This document shows positions 44,716 through 57,000 of a DNA stretch of 64,000 nucleotides, piece by piece. The notes under the pieces are model-generated. The model was not told where the DNA came from. It did no database searches and worked only from the letters and a program-made list of their open reading frames with translations. The stretch lies in the NCBI GenBank assembly GCA_963691705.1, contig OY829537.1:76963352-77027351 (forward strand), in the 5' to 3' direction. Numbering within the stretch: position 1 is the first letter of the stretch; each line of letters opens with the position of its first letter. Source of the stretch: Viola odorata. Its lineage: Eukaryota; Streptophyta; Magnoliopsida; Malpighiales; Violaceae. The translations under genes and the position numbers were made by a program.

Positions 44716-45942
44716 ATAGGCACCATTAAACAGGGGAAAGCAACGAAACGACGAAGAAACTTTGCAATTTTTCTTTTTTATTTTTATTTTTCAGCTTTCT
44801 TCTTTCTCCATTTTCTTTCCTTTTTCATGCCCTCGACACCCTTATTCTCTCTTCTAACCACTTGAGCCTTTTCTTTGATCTTTCCTTAGCAGGTGAGTAA
44901 CACTCTTCATTCGAAAGGCAAGGGCTAGACATCGAAGAAGATAAGTGTGGGAAGAAAAACAAAGATCAAGGGCACGACAGAGCAACTGCGAAAATCAGGA
45001 ATCTTGGGCAGGACAGCAATGTCAGATTACCTCCTCACCATAACAAAGCTTAAGTGTGGGGAAGTAGAATCAAGTATCAAGCCCTCGAAGTCAATTGCTT
45101 AAATAAATGTGAAGAATTGCCAGCTCCAGCTCCTATCCAAAGAGCAAGCAAAGGAAGAAAGATTTGTGCCTGCTTGCTAGATATTTAAAAATAAAAAAAA
45201 ATTAAAAAAATAAAACAAATTGAATTCGAATAAAAGCAAAGCAGGCACAGAAAGCAAGAGCAGCAAAAAGGCAATCATTTCGTGCCCTCGACGCAGACAA
45301 AGATCTCCTCCAACAGAAGAACGCCAAAGCCATCGTCTAGCCCTCGCTTTCATGCCCTCTCCAGCAAGTGTTGCTCACCGATTCGCCTTCCTTCTAGCCA
45401 AGGAATCCTCCACCTCCAGATTTGTTTTCCCACTCCTTTGTTTTTCTTCTCCTTCTCTTTTCTCCTTTTATTTATGTTTTATTTTCTTTCCTTTTTTCTT
45501 TTCCTTCACACCCTCCCCTACCCCTTATGCTTTTTTTCTTTTTCTTTTTTTTCTTTTTGCAAAATTATCTCTGATCGCTAAATTGCCCTCGCATGTGTAC
45601 TACCATCCTCGGATTGACGTGCAAACTCTGCCGTGTGTTGTGTTATTTGTATTTTTGAGTGATTAGCCTAAACACATATTTTGTTGCGAGCGTAAGTGCA
45701 AACACATATCCAGGTGAGGACTACTAGTGAATAGGCGTGGTCTGGGAAAGTCTGATTAATAGGGTCGTTATCCTATTAATATGGTGCAGGTACTTTTCTA
45801 GGGCAGGATATGTTTTGGTTGGGTGCAGCTTGTCGAATGAGTTGCCTATTCTGTGTATTAAGGGGTTGGAGATGTATGTCATAGCATGAGGTGGTTTTCA
45901 ATTTTGTTAATGCTCGAGGGTGAGCATTGGGCAGTGTGGGGA
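44716..45942 (+). other. 3' non-coding region of a plus-strand Athila-like element
   Basis: It contains AAGCTTAAGTGTGGGG (45051) and ends with GAGGGTGAGCATTGG and a CAGTGTGGGGA purine tract before the LTR at 45943. Both phrases are typical of Athila-type 3' UTRs. Long T-rich tracts and several copies of GCCCTCGAC are present; ORF-like stretches here are low-complexity and not supported. Confidence 0.55.
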
Positions 45943-47536
45943 TGTTTGATAGCATGTTTCTTGTACGTGATTTTATCCTCTATTTTAGTCTTTTTGGGGG
46001 CATGATTCTGCTAATTGACCTTTATTTCCATCTTTATTGCAGATCAACGCCAAAAGGAGAAAAGGAGCAAAAAGATGCATTTTTGAAGAAATTCTTGGGA
46101 TTTCAAGCTTCAAGGTCCAGAAGATCGGAACGTCATCGTGCCCTCGACGCTAACCAGACCAGTGAGCGGTCTCGTTCCCGTGACGCATCCACATCAAATC
46201 AAGAAAGGAATCCCCAAAGATTCACACGGGATTCCTTGCGTTTCTAGAAGATTCCTTGTGTTTCTAGAAGATTCCATGTGCATCTAGAAGATTCCAGAAT
46301 ATTCCAGCACGCTCCATGTGTTGTCACTCTCTCCCTTTGGCTGGAAATTGTCCTTTTGTAGTCCCTTAGCTGGATTTTGTCCTCTTGTGGGCTGGACACT
46401 ATATAAACCTCTAGTTTTTAGGGTTTTAGACATCTTGTAAATATTTTTCCACTTTCTTCTTTTGGCAGCCTCCTCTTTTTCTCTCCTCCCCCTTTTGGGT
46501 GGTGGCTGAGACCTCTTCATCCAACAACCACTGTATTTAACCAGACCTTTGCTCCGGCAGGTAATATTTAATAGTTTTCTTCTTCTTTTATGCAATCTTT
46601 CTTTTCCTATTTTGTTTACTTATTTTGTGGTATGAGTAGCTAGATTCTCCCTTCTTAGCAGAGGTATTTTGAAGGTTGCAATGGGTAGTTAAGAGGCCAA
46701 ATCGTTCTTCATTTATTCTTATTGTTGTATTTGATTGTTTGTCGGTTTCTTATTAATTCGTCTAGGGCAAGATTAGTAGTCTGGCCAACTAGTAACTAAT
46801 CCTAGATGATTACTGTTATTTCCTTGGCTATAACTAATGCGAAGCCTTGGGATAGAGTAGACACCTAGTGGGGTCATCACGAGAGGTCTTTCTTCTAGGG
46901 GTAAATAGTCAACTAGGGTTGCGCCGCAAGCTTGAAAAACTGAGACGTCGTGCCCTAGATATGTATTGCTTCCACTTCATGGGGGTTTTGAGTATTGCCT
47001 CCCCGCATTCGTGCCTGGGGGGACGGCGAAACGTCAAGGCTACCTCATAAGTGGAAACGGGGGGTAGCTTCTATCTACGAAGGTAAGTAAGGGGTGTTGA
47101 GTGGAAACTAGGCCCCTATAGCATGTCTATGGCATGAGAATAGAATATCCCTAAGTCGATGATTATCTAGCCCTAGACGCAACTTGAGAATGTCCTTTGC
47201 TAAGATATCTTCTCTTCTAACTTTATTTCTTTATTTGATTTCTATTTGCATGTCTTGCCCTTGATTTCTAATTGCATGTCTTGCCCTTGATTTCTATTTT
47301 TATTAATTGTCTAACGTTAGCAACTATTTCTATCTTGGTTAACTAGATTAACCAACCAACCAACCCCCCCCCCCCCCCATTGTTTCTTTTATTGTTTTAC
47401 TTTGTATCTGGTCTTGTCTAGTGTATGTCTTCACCATTCTCTGTGGATCGAACCTCTTGCCACTGTCTTCAATCCTTTTTTGTTGCATGTGATAAGTTGT
47501 AATTATTTGATCATGCCCTCGACAAGCACGTCATCA
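45943..47536 (+). repeat. Athila-like LTR 1 (about 1594 bp)
   Basis: It starts TGTTTGATAGC after the purine tract and ends CACGTCATCA. Internal segments (ATGAGTAGCTAG, GATAGAGTAGACA, late poly-C run, GTGGATCGAACC) recur in order in the adjacent LTR 2. No internal coding sequence follows it, so it is a 3' LTR. Confidence 0.6.
47364..47378. repeat. Poly-C tract of 15 bases in LTR 1
   Basis: It occupies the same relative place as the 14-base run in LTR 2. Confidence 0.95.
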
Positions 47537-47547
47537 GTGGGGGAATT

Positions 47548-48975
47548 TGATATGGTGTAATTTTGTATATGTTTTCTCCTTCTTTCTTTGCCCAATTTTG
47601 AACATGATGCTACTGATTTGTTGTTATTTCCACCTTTTTGCAGATCTGGGCTAGAGGAAGAGAAAGATGCAGAATGCACAGATTTTGGACGAGTTTCGCT
47701 GGAACAGCAGGTGTCGAGGCCTAGCTGCAGATTGTCTAGGCCTAGATGAAGGACGCTGCAGACGCTTACAACTCCAACACATAGAAGAAAACTTTAGAGA
47801 GAATCCCAGCGAAGCGCGAAACCCTTTCCCACGATCTTCTATGCCAGCGAGGAGTTCACTATCTTATCCCGCAATCCTATTAGGGATAGAATTCTTATTT
47901 TTGGTTTTATTATTGAACTTCCTATTTTATAGCCAGTATATATGCCTTTTAATTCTAGGGTTAAGTAAGTTTTTCATCATCAAACTCTCGGCTACTTTCA
48001 GCTAGGAATTCCCTCCTCCGTCGCTGACGTCTTTTCCGTTTTGTAATAAACCGGAGCCCTAGCTCCGGCTGGTAACATTCAATACGATTTAGTATTTTCT
48101 TCCATCTTCTATGTCTTCTTCTTTTAATTATTTTATTTATTTCATTACAAGCATGAGTAGCTAAACTCCTCTGTCTTGGCAAAAGTATTTCGATGGTTTC
48201 TTAGGATAGTCATGAGGTTAATCTGTGCTTAATAAATTCTTTGTCGTATTTGATCACTTGTCAAGATCTTGTCAATTTACCTAGGATTAATTAGAAGCCT
48301 GATCAACTCTTAATTGAATCTAGGTGATTAAAGTTGTCCTTGTAGTAATAACTAACGTGAGGCTGTAGGGTAAAGTAGACAACTAGTTCAGAGTCATCAC
48401 GTCGAACTGGTCCAATCTGACTAGGGTAAGTGGCCAACTAGGGCAGTGCCTCGAACGCACTGAGTGTCTCGCCCTAGGTACGTCTTTTCTCTACTTAATG
48501 GACCTCTGAGTATTGCTCCCATAAACGTACCTTGGGAGACGGCAGAGTATCAAGGTTACTTCATAAACGCACCTTGAGGTAGCTTTTCATACGAAGAAAA
48601 GTAGGGGGCCTAAACGTACCTGACCCCTATAGCGCACCTATGGCAAGGAACAGAATATATCTGCACCAGTGATTGACTAGGTCTAAATGCAACCGGAGAA
48701 TATACTTCTGCCAAGATTCTTCTCCCATTATATTTCACATCTTTATTTATCTGTTTTATTTAATTTAATAATTAGTTTAAACAATAACTCTCAACACCCC
48801 CAACACCCCCCCCCCCCCCTCCGGTTACTATTTCGGTTTGTTTGCTCTTGTCATACACAAAAGTCAGTGTCTACGTTTAGTCCCTGTGTTCGACCCTATT
48901 ACCACTATACACAATTCTTTGTGCACTAGCTAGCAGGTTTTCTTTATTATTTTTTACGGCTTCGACAACCGATCA
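47548..48975 (+). repeat. Athila-like LTR 2 (about 1428 bp)
   Basis: It follows LTR 1 after only 11 bases (GTGGGGGAATT, which is itself a purine tract). It starts TGATATGG and ends CCGATCA. It is clearly homologous to but diverged from LTR 1. Its right end is fixed by an antisense gag/protease frame that starts at 48976. Confidence 0.6.
48806..48819. repeat. Poly-C tract of 14 bases in LTR 2
   Basis: An uninterrupted C run, positioned like that of LTR 1, followed by CCGGTTAC after one T. Confidence 0.95.
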
Positions 48976-49496
48976 GTCCTATGCCTAACAATTTATAGAT
49001 AAAAAGAGGCATAACGTTTATTCTAACTTCAAGATCACACAGCGCCCTTTCTAATTCCTTCGAACCAATGATTCAAGGGATTGTAAACATCCCTTGATCC
49101 TTATATTTAACTGGTAATTTCCTCTGGAATAACGTTGAAACATTCTCACTCATTCTTACTCTTTCTTTACCTGTAATTTTATTTTAGTTAGTACATAGTT
49201 CTTTCAAGAATTTTGCATATTTCGGAATTTGGTTAATAGTAGTGAGTAAAGGAATATTGACTGCAACTTTCTTAAGAGTTTCCATAACGTCTTCATCCGC
49301 CCTTTCGTTCTTGGTTTTAGAAAACCTTCCAAGAAAAGGTAGACGGGTTACCTGGACTATCTCTGGATTAGATGCAGGAATGAGTTTTTCTTTATCAACA
49401 GTATCCTTTAGATTTCATCTCGCGGGAATCACCTCTACCTCATTCTCAAGTAGCTTTATTTCCTGTTCTTGGTCTAATTTGGTCATTGATGTGTGA
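48976..49496 (-). pseudogene. Athila-type gag C-terminus and protease fragment
   Basis: Minus-strand frames give LPFLGRFSKTKNERADED, VNIPLLTTINQIPKYAKFL and KELCTN. Then, after stops and a shift, come SENVSTLFQRKLP, DQGMFTIPCIIG and DLGVRINVMPL. This order (KELCTN, ENVSA-x-LQRKLP, FTIPC-IG, DLGASINVMP) is diagnostic of Athila gag-protease; the protease-like DLGA is DLGV. It is cut at 48976 by LTR 2 and at about 49496 by the inverted-repeat element. Confidence 0.8.
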
Positions 49497-49809
49497 CACT
49501 TTTATTAATTTGGTCCCAGCTCAACCTGCTAGGAGTGATGACTTGCTAATACTTGCAGATAGGGGTGTCCATCGAAATACTGTACCGAAAATACCGCGAT
49601 ACTGTACCGAAATTACGCAAATTCGGATAGTATTTTTTTGACCGAATTTACTGTTCGGTATTTTGATATGATACCGAAATTTATTTTGGTACGGTACGGT
49701 ATTGATTTTGGTAAATTCGGTAATACCGAACCTACCGTACCGAAATTTTACATATCACCGTGGAACGGTTTTGATAAATATATATACGTTTGGTTTACAT
49801 ATTCAAATT

Positions 49810-49890
49810 GGGTAAGGTGGTTCTGTGGTTAAAATACCACTTCAGTGGTAAGAGAATAAGGGTTTGAACCCCTACCTTTGTCCAAATAAG
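49810..49890 (+). other. tRNA-like segment inside the hAT element
   Basis: TTCAGTGGTAAGAG resembles a D-arm/A box and GGGTTTGAACCCC a T-arm/B box, 22 bases apart or so. This could be a tRNA-derived SINE fragment. It is too degenerate to call a tRNA gene. Confidence 0.3.
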
Positions 49891-50070
49891 AATACACTTT
49901 TAGTTTTCATTATTTTGAGGCAGAGCTTTTCACCAGTACTGTTTGAGAATCAATCCCCATTCTTTTCTTTTATCAATGTTTTTTAGCTCTATTTAACTGC
50001 TTAAGTTTTTAACAATTAATTATGTGAAAAAAAAATGCTTCTTAGTTTTTTCATCTTTATATTAAGAAAT

Positions 50071-50236
50071 ATCATACTGAACTTACTAGTAATAAATATT
50101 AGTATTACATTTAAATTAATCAAAATGCTTTTTAGTTATTTGTATTAACAAATATCATACTGAACTTACTAGTAATAAATATTAGTATTACATTTAAATT
50201 AATCAAAATGCTTTTTAGTTATTTGTATTAACAAAA
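50071..50236. repeat. 83-bp tandem duplication in the hAT element
   Basis: ATCATACTGAACTTACTAG starts at 50071 and again at 50154. The two units look identical and end in GTATTAACAAA. Confidence 0.9.
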
Positions 50237-51474
50237 TTGAGAATTATATTGTTGTACGAAAAAAAGAATCACGTCAATTGTCATAGAAAAATTAATTTCT
50301 AATTAAATTACACTAAAATGATAAAATTGTACAATAGAAGTTTATGATTTAATTTTAAAATATCAAAATTTTATTTGAATAATATAACTAAAAGTTATTG
50401 TATTGTTTTATTTCAATTCAATGACAATTTTGAAGTTCAAAATCTTGTATGTATTACATAATATATACACTACACAATATGAACAATTATCTAGTACGCA
50501 TAAAAAAAATTCGAGTCTTAAATAGATTAATGTTTTGTAGTATCGATTCGTAACATTAGATCACGAATTGTATATTTATAAATTTATAAACAAATAAATA
50601 AAAGAAATGTTTAAATTAATAAAAAATTAATTTCGGTATTTCCGTATACTGAAATACCGTACCGAACTAATTTCGGTATTTCGGTACGGTACCGAAATTT
50701 AATTCGGTACGGTAATTTTTTTTGGTCCTTGGGTATACCGAATACCGAAATATTTCGGACGGTATAACGAAATACCGTCTGATGGACACCCCTACTTGCA
50801 GACGTGACATGCCACGTGAATTTTTTTAATAAAAAAAATTTCTAAAATCTTCAAATAATTCAAAATAAAAATAAAAATAATGTACAATTTTTTTAAAAAA
50901 AAAATCTCGAACTTTAAAAAAAAGGGGAAAAGGCCAAGATTTTGTTTTTCAAATAATAAAAAAAATTAAAAATTTAAAAATATTCCAAAATCACATAAAA
51001 AAAATTTGGAAATTAAAAAAATCTCAAAATAAATCTTAAGAAAATAAGAAAAATATTTTTAAAAAGTGAGCAAAGTTTTGAACGATATTAAAAATAATTG
51101 AAATTAAAATATTTGTATTCTTTTGAAATATGAAAGAAAAAAAAATTAAAATTTTAAATAGTGATACATTTTTTTATAGAATTTCAAATAATTCAAAGAA
51201 AAAAAACTAGTACTAATCATATAAAAAATCTGGAACTAAAATAGAAAAAAAAACATAGAACCTAATAGAGGTGGTCATTCAGTATAGTTTGATAAATTTT
51301 AATAATTTTTCGTTCGGTACGTGGTTAACTGAATTAGCAAATACTAATTACCAAACATAAATAATATATACATAATAGGTATCAATTAAAATTCCTGAAA
51401 TAAATTCGGTTCAGTATTCAAATAAACCAAAATTCTAACACTTTAAATAAATAGACAACAAGTCTACAAACTAT

Positions 51475-51885
51475 GGTTTTCAAACCCAACCCAGGACATT
51501 AGCCCGGGTAGGGTAAGGAGTTAAGGGTTCAACTTGGGACGAACCAAGGTTGAATCGAAGTTGATTTAAATATGACACTAAATTCAAATATTACATAAAT
51601 AGGATCCTAAAATCAACAAATTTTATTTTATTTATAAAAAAAACTTAATTATTGAAAAAAAGATCATAAGCTCAAATAGTAAACTTAAAATCTAAGAAAA
51701 TTGAAGCAAAAGTTAACAAAGAACTTAGTTTTTTTTTAAAAAGAAAAAATTAACCGGTTCAACCTAAAAACTCGACCCGGGTTTTTCAAAAGGGGGTTTT
51801 ACCCCAAATCCACAAGAAATCTACTTGATTCTGGTTCAATTCGGTTGAACCTACCGGATCGGTCTGGGTTTCAAAACCTTGCTAT
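51475..51885. mobile_element. Putative small inverted-repeat element
   Basis: GGTTTTCAAACCCAAC at the left and the reverse complement of GGTTTTGAAACCCAGAC at the right frame GC-richer text with CCCGGGTA and ACCGGTTC, unlike the AT-rich surroundings. No target duplication was found. Confidence 0.4.
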
Positions 51886-52645
51886 AAACAATATGAAAGT
51901 CTGGGTTCGACTAAAAAGAAAACTTTTGAACAACCACTATGCGTTGCGTTCTACACATAATAAAATAACCAATAGCATTATAAATATGCAATAGACATCT
52001 CATGGTTGTAAATATATTATACATACTTATTAACATGAAACATATTTTATTTTATTCGGCATGGTCAAATTATGAGTGAACTTTACTGTTGCCTACCCGA
52101 AAAAAGATTCAATTTGGTTCTAGATTAGTGTGCACCTTAATAAATTAATATGTTATTTAATGTTATTTTTTAAAAAATATTTTTGATTTTAAAAAAAATA
52201 CTTTCCTTATTTTTTTTTGTTTTTTTTTTATATTTTCTCTCTTTTTTATTATTTTCTTAATTTTTTTTAGAAATTTTATCTTTTTTTAAGTTCCAAAAAT
52301 TATTTTTATTGTTTAAATTTTTTGTGCATTTTTTTGGTATTTTTTAATATTTTCCATTTTTAGTTAAATTGATATTATTTTTTATATTTTTCTAGATTTT
52401 CCCCCTTTTTCTAAGTTTGAGGTTTTTATTTTGGATATTTTAAAATTTTCCACGTGGCATCTATGTAGTATACCACGTCCGCAAGTACCGACACGTCATC
52501 ACTTCTAACATGTTGCAGGTTTCTCAAGGACCAAATTAGAAAATCTTCACACCCTAGAGACTAAATGAATCACGATTTGACTACATGGACCGAATTAAAT
52601 AAAGGTTTATAGTATAGAGACCAAAAATATCATTAAACCAACTAA

Positions 52646-53700
52646 TTACTTCTTTACAAATTATTTATAAATGAGAACATATATACTTCAACTTTACATT
52701 CATACTACAACCTCATTTTTTATACAAACATATAAAAAAGTTGAGGCATGATATGAAACCATTTCATTTCAGGACAATAATTATAGTCACAACACAAAAA
52801 TTATTTTTACTCATAAATTCATCAAATCCTTTTAACAAACAACATACCTATAACAAGAAATAAGAATTTTATCTTTTACGCAACGTGCAAGCCTACACCT
52901 TATTTTTTTACTATATACAGAGGTGTGATTCGATTTAGGAGTGGGCGTGTTTAACCGCACCACTCACAACTGCTAATTAACTATTTACAGTAACCGTTTA
53001 TAAATAGTGAGGTTGTGGTTTTGGACATGTGTGGTTTTGCACCTTAATAATCATTTATTAACAGTGTCCGCTTAATATTTATAATATTTTATACATTTAT
53101 ATATTTATATAAATATATTTAATAAAATTAATAATTATAATAATAGATGATACATAAAATTTATATTCAATTGAATATACGTAATTTCATTCATACTAAA
53201 ATAATTAGATTATTTTTAACATAACTTCCATTTCAATTTTACTTGACACCTTGGCTTTACATTTGAGCGAGAAATCACTATATTTTAATTATATATTCAT
53301 TAATTTCATCCAATTAATTGAGTATTTTTTTTCGTTGTAAAATTTTATGTATTTTTAAATAGATTACAACTTATAACAATAATTGGTTTATAGGTAGATG
53401 GGCACAATTGGAGGAAATAAGTGGTGGGAAAGGAAAAATATAGCCGTCAAAATATAACAACCTATTTATTTTACACCGTGCACATTCTTTTTTTTTTTTA
53501 AACTTGAGGGATAATTTTATCATAAAAATATAATATATTTTTCTTCATCAGAATTCTAGAATATCATCTATTTTGAAAGTATTCATTTTACCTCATATTT
53601 TACTTTATTGAAAGAAAATTATTTTTCAAAATAATCTAAATTCTTAGGATTATTTAATTTTGTGAGTACCAAATAACAGAAAAATATAATTTTAAAATTA
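52646..53700. other. AT-rich intergenic DNA upstream of RPL13
   Basis: No gene is supported. A short segment at 52935-53060 with GGTGTGATTCGATTTAG and repeated CACCACTCACAACTG-like text could be a decayed element. The RPL13 promoter is probably in the last few hundred bases. Confidence 0.5.
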
Positions 53701-53940
53701 TCTTCACAAAACAATCCTAAATTACCTGATGACATAGGCGAGTTTCGCTTTTCTTTTTCTTTCATTTTTTTGGATGAAAAAGGCGGGTTTCGCTTGATAG
53801 AAAGAAGAGAAGAAAAGCATCTTTTGTTGAGTGGGTGTATCAAACGGGCTCAACAACTTGAGCCCAAACCATACAACACCAAGCCCATAGAAAAACAAGA
53901 AAAGAAAAAAGAAATAGGACGCCAACCTATCTTATCTAAT

Positions 53941-54008
53941 TTATGAAGCGAAAGCCATTAATGAGTGACCGGGAAGTGAAGAAGTAGAGAGAAAGGAGAA
54001 CAAAAAAA
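53941..54008 (+). promoter_or_regulatory. RPL13 5' leader region
   Basis: The sequence just before the ATG is purine-rich (GAAGTAGAGAGAAAGGAGAAC), typical of a plant 5' UTR. No clear TATA box is seen, which is common for plastid ribosomal protein genes. Confidence 0.35.
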
Positions 54009-57000
54009 ATGGCAAATCTTTATGCATCATTCCCATCATCGTCTTCCTCCTTTACCACTTCTGCTGCTTGCGGTTGCACCAGAAACACCATTTCTCTTAC
54101 CCCTTTTTCTGTTCGGTTCCTCTCACCATTCCCAAGATCGACACCATTTCCCGCCACCGCTGCCACCACCACCACCAGACCCACTTTTGAAGTCTTGAGC
54201 CAGAGAGGTCAAGCTCGGGGCGCCCGTGAAGAAATTGAGATCCCACAATATGCGAGTCCGGAAGAATTTGAGAAGGCGAATCAAAAGAGGGAGAAGACAG
54301 ACAGGAAGAAGTACATCTCTCTTGTTCCACTTGACCAGCGATGGCTATTCGAAGAAGCTGAACTCAACGGCCCGGTAACTTCTCTTTTCTTCCCATTCCC
54401 CATTTTTGTGTTTTAGCTATGTTTAATTTCAGTTTTATGGGTTTTGTTTCAAAGAATTTTGTGATGGGTTGTTTTTGTAGGATATTTGGAATACGACTTG
54501 GTATCCCAGGGCTAAGGACCATGTCAACACTGAGAAGCCCTGGTACATTGTCGATGCGACGGATAAAATTCTTGGAAGATTGGCGTCCACCATTGCAATT
54601 CACATTCGTGGCAAGAATTTGGCCACTTATACTCCTAGTGTCGACATGGGAGCTTTTGTTATTGTGGTATGTGCTTTCTGTTGTCTTCATTGCCAGAAAT
54701 ATAACAACACATGATGACTCTTTGTTAAAAAAAGATTCAGAGAAATCAGAATTGAATTTGACATGATAACATCTATTTTATGTGAAAACCCGTTTCTAAT
54801 AACCTTTGGTTTAACTTTAAGTATATGTTTCAAGACTATTTTTTTGCTGCTCAAACTGCTGTTATAGTTGCTCTCTTGATTTTTCAGACTTCCATGCAAA
54901 GTGCTAAAAATAATTACTCCAAAAAAAGAAATAATATTTTATGTTTGTTGGTTCCCACAATTCTTCCTTTTTAGAAAGGTACTGAGGTTTAGAGTGGCTT
55001 AACCCTTGTTTTCCCAAATGCTTGATTCCTGCAGCATGCTTTATTACAATTAGAAGTCACAGTTTAGTTTTGCTAAATAATGAAAGGCTCTGTTGTACCT
55101 CGTGTCAAAAGGTGAATGCTGAGAAAGTTGCTGTGTCTGGGAAGAAAAGAACCCAAAAGTTGTACAGGAGGCATTCAGGAAGACCAGGTGGTATGACAGT
55201 GGAGACATTTGATCACCTTCAACAGCGGATTCCAGAACGAATTATTGAACATGCTGTTCGTGGTATGCTTCCAAAAGGAAGGGTGAGTTCTTGATTTTTC
55301 AAAGCAGTGTCAGTTCATAGATATTATTTGTTTAAGATGTTACTTTTTTTCTTATTTTGTTTGTATGCTGGAAGAAGTTTCTAGGCATTAGAGTTATGGA
55401 TTTCCTTCTCACGTACTTTATGTTTATGTCTTTAGCTTTGTTTAGTTCTTTATGAGGTCTTCCCATGCATACAACTTTGGTATACAGTGTTGTGCCCTAT
55501 TCCTTGTAGGTGCTTTTAGTTTACATCATTTACTTTTCAAGAAGGACAAAGAAGTCTTTACTAGTTACCTAAAAATCAATTTGTCGATTTGGAGAACAGG
55601 AAGATTTGTTTTGACTTTGGATATAACTAAACACAGTTGTGGTTGATAGTTTGAAATTTCATGTGAACAACTGCTGGCTTTTTCGTCAAGCAACCTTTTG
55701 GGAATTCTAACTGAACTTTCCCTTGTTATTTATACTAGTACCTTTGTGGTTCCAGGCTTCCAGCTTGGCGTAGTGTGGTTCCCTAGCTTGTTGGCATTTT
55801 GGTCAATGAAGTTAGTGGATATATTATTTACCAGATGTTTTAGATCTTATAAACAGAGGGATAGCTTACTGCACTGTAAAATTTTATCTATTAAGATTAG
55901 CGCAGCACATATTCTTGAAATATCTTGCTAGTTGAGGCTAGGTAAAGGTGGATCTTTCGTAGGCTAGGATGTTATGCCCTAAACTTTGTTGAGTGGTTCA
56001 TATTGTATTTAGCATGGATAAGCCTCATAATATGAAAATGCAGGTTGGACGAATAAACGTTCTGCCATTGTACCAAATTATATCTTGAGACTTATGACAC
56101 AGAAGACATTTAGCTGCATTGCCATCTGTAAGAACTGTAGCATCAGGACCTGTATGTAGTTGAGAAGAAATAGGAAGACGTCTGTTGATGAGGACATGAA
56201 AAAAACTTATGTACATTTTCTAGGGAGTAAGAAAGCTTAAATTATAAAAATTAGGAGTGTGGTACTGTTTAAGGTTTCAACAATAATACATGGGTCAATA
56301 GCAAGCTAGAATGTGAATGCCATGAGTCTTGAACCTTTCTTCCAGCTTAGAGGGAAAGATGTTGCCAACTAAGGGTCTGCTATGTGTGGTTCATACTCAT
56401 AGTATTGAAGTGTTCAATCAAAGAAGGAATAGTCTCCTGAACTTCTTTTTTTTTGATAATCGGAACTTTATTAAGATATAAAACTGGAAAAATCCAGGTA
56501 GGAGTACACAGAGAGAGTTTAATCCAAGACAGATGGCTATATCCAAGCCAAAAACAATTGGTTGATTCCATCATTTGCTAGCCTGTCAGCAAAATAATTC
56601 ACCTGAGTTATCCATATTGTAATGACATAACCTGAGGTCTCATGAGACTGATTTGTCAATCAAGTCTAGACTGATCCAAGGAAATTGGTTGAATCCAAGA
56701 CAGATGGCTATATCCAAGCCAAAAATAATTGGTTGATTCCATCATTTGCTAGCCTGTCAGCAAAATAATTCACCTGAGTTATCCATATTGTAATGACATA
56801 ACCTGAGGTCTCATGAGACTGATTTGTCAATCAAGTCTAGACTGATCCAAGGAAATTTTAGCCAAAACCTGATTCAAACGATGTTCTTAGGAAAATATTC
56901 ATACTATTGCAAGTGTTAGCCTGTTTGGTAGAATTTAAAATCACATTTTCATAGAAGGTCTTCCTTCTATTGTCCATAATTTCTAATCAAGTTTCTTTCT

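Larger units (their letters stand above)
49560..50794. mobile_element. Non-autonomous hAT element (1235 bp)
   Basis: Perfect 14-bp inverted ends, TAGGGGTGTCCATC, are flanked by an exact 8-bp duplication, CTTGCAGA (49552-49559 and 50795-50802), which is the hAT signature. Subterminal TACCGAAAT/CGGTAT motifs are dense near both ends. The interior is AT-rich and contains no transposase frame. Confidence 0.93.
49470..52645. mobile_element. Long-inverted-repeat (MULE-type) element, AT-rich, with nested hAT
   Basis: The left arm (49470-49559, continuing at 50803-50830) and the right arm (about 52445-52645) are inverted copies. Shared words include TAATTTGGTCC, AACCTGC, AGTGATGAC, ACTTGC and GATGCCACGTG/ATGCCACGTG. 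The hAT insertion at 49560 splits the left arm. No transposase is seen. Long inverted arms suggest a Mutator-like MITE; the ends and target duplication are not fixed. Confidence 0.5.

Noticed and set aside
45220..45666. Phe/Ser-rich 148-codon ORF
   Set aside because: Low-complexity T-rich DNA in an Athila-like 3' region; no domain.
49815..49890. Functional tRNA gene
   Set aside because: Acceptor and anticodon stems do not form; only A- and B-box-like words are present.
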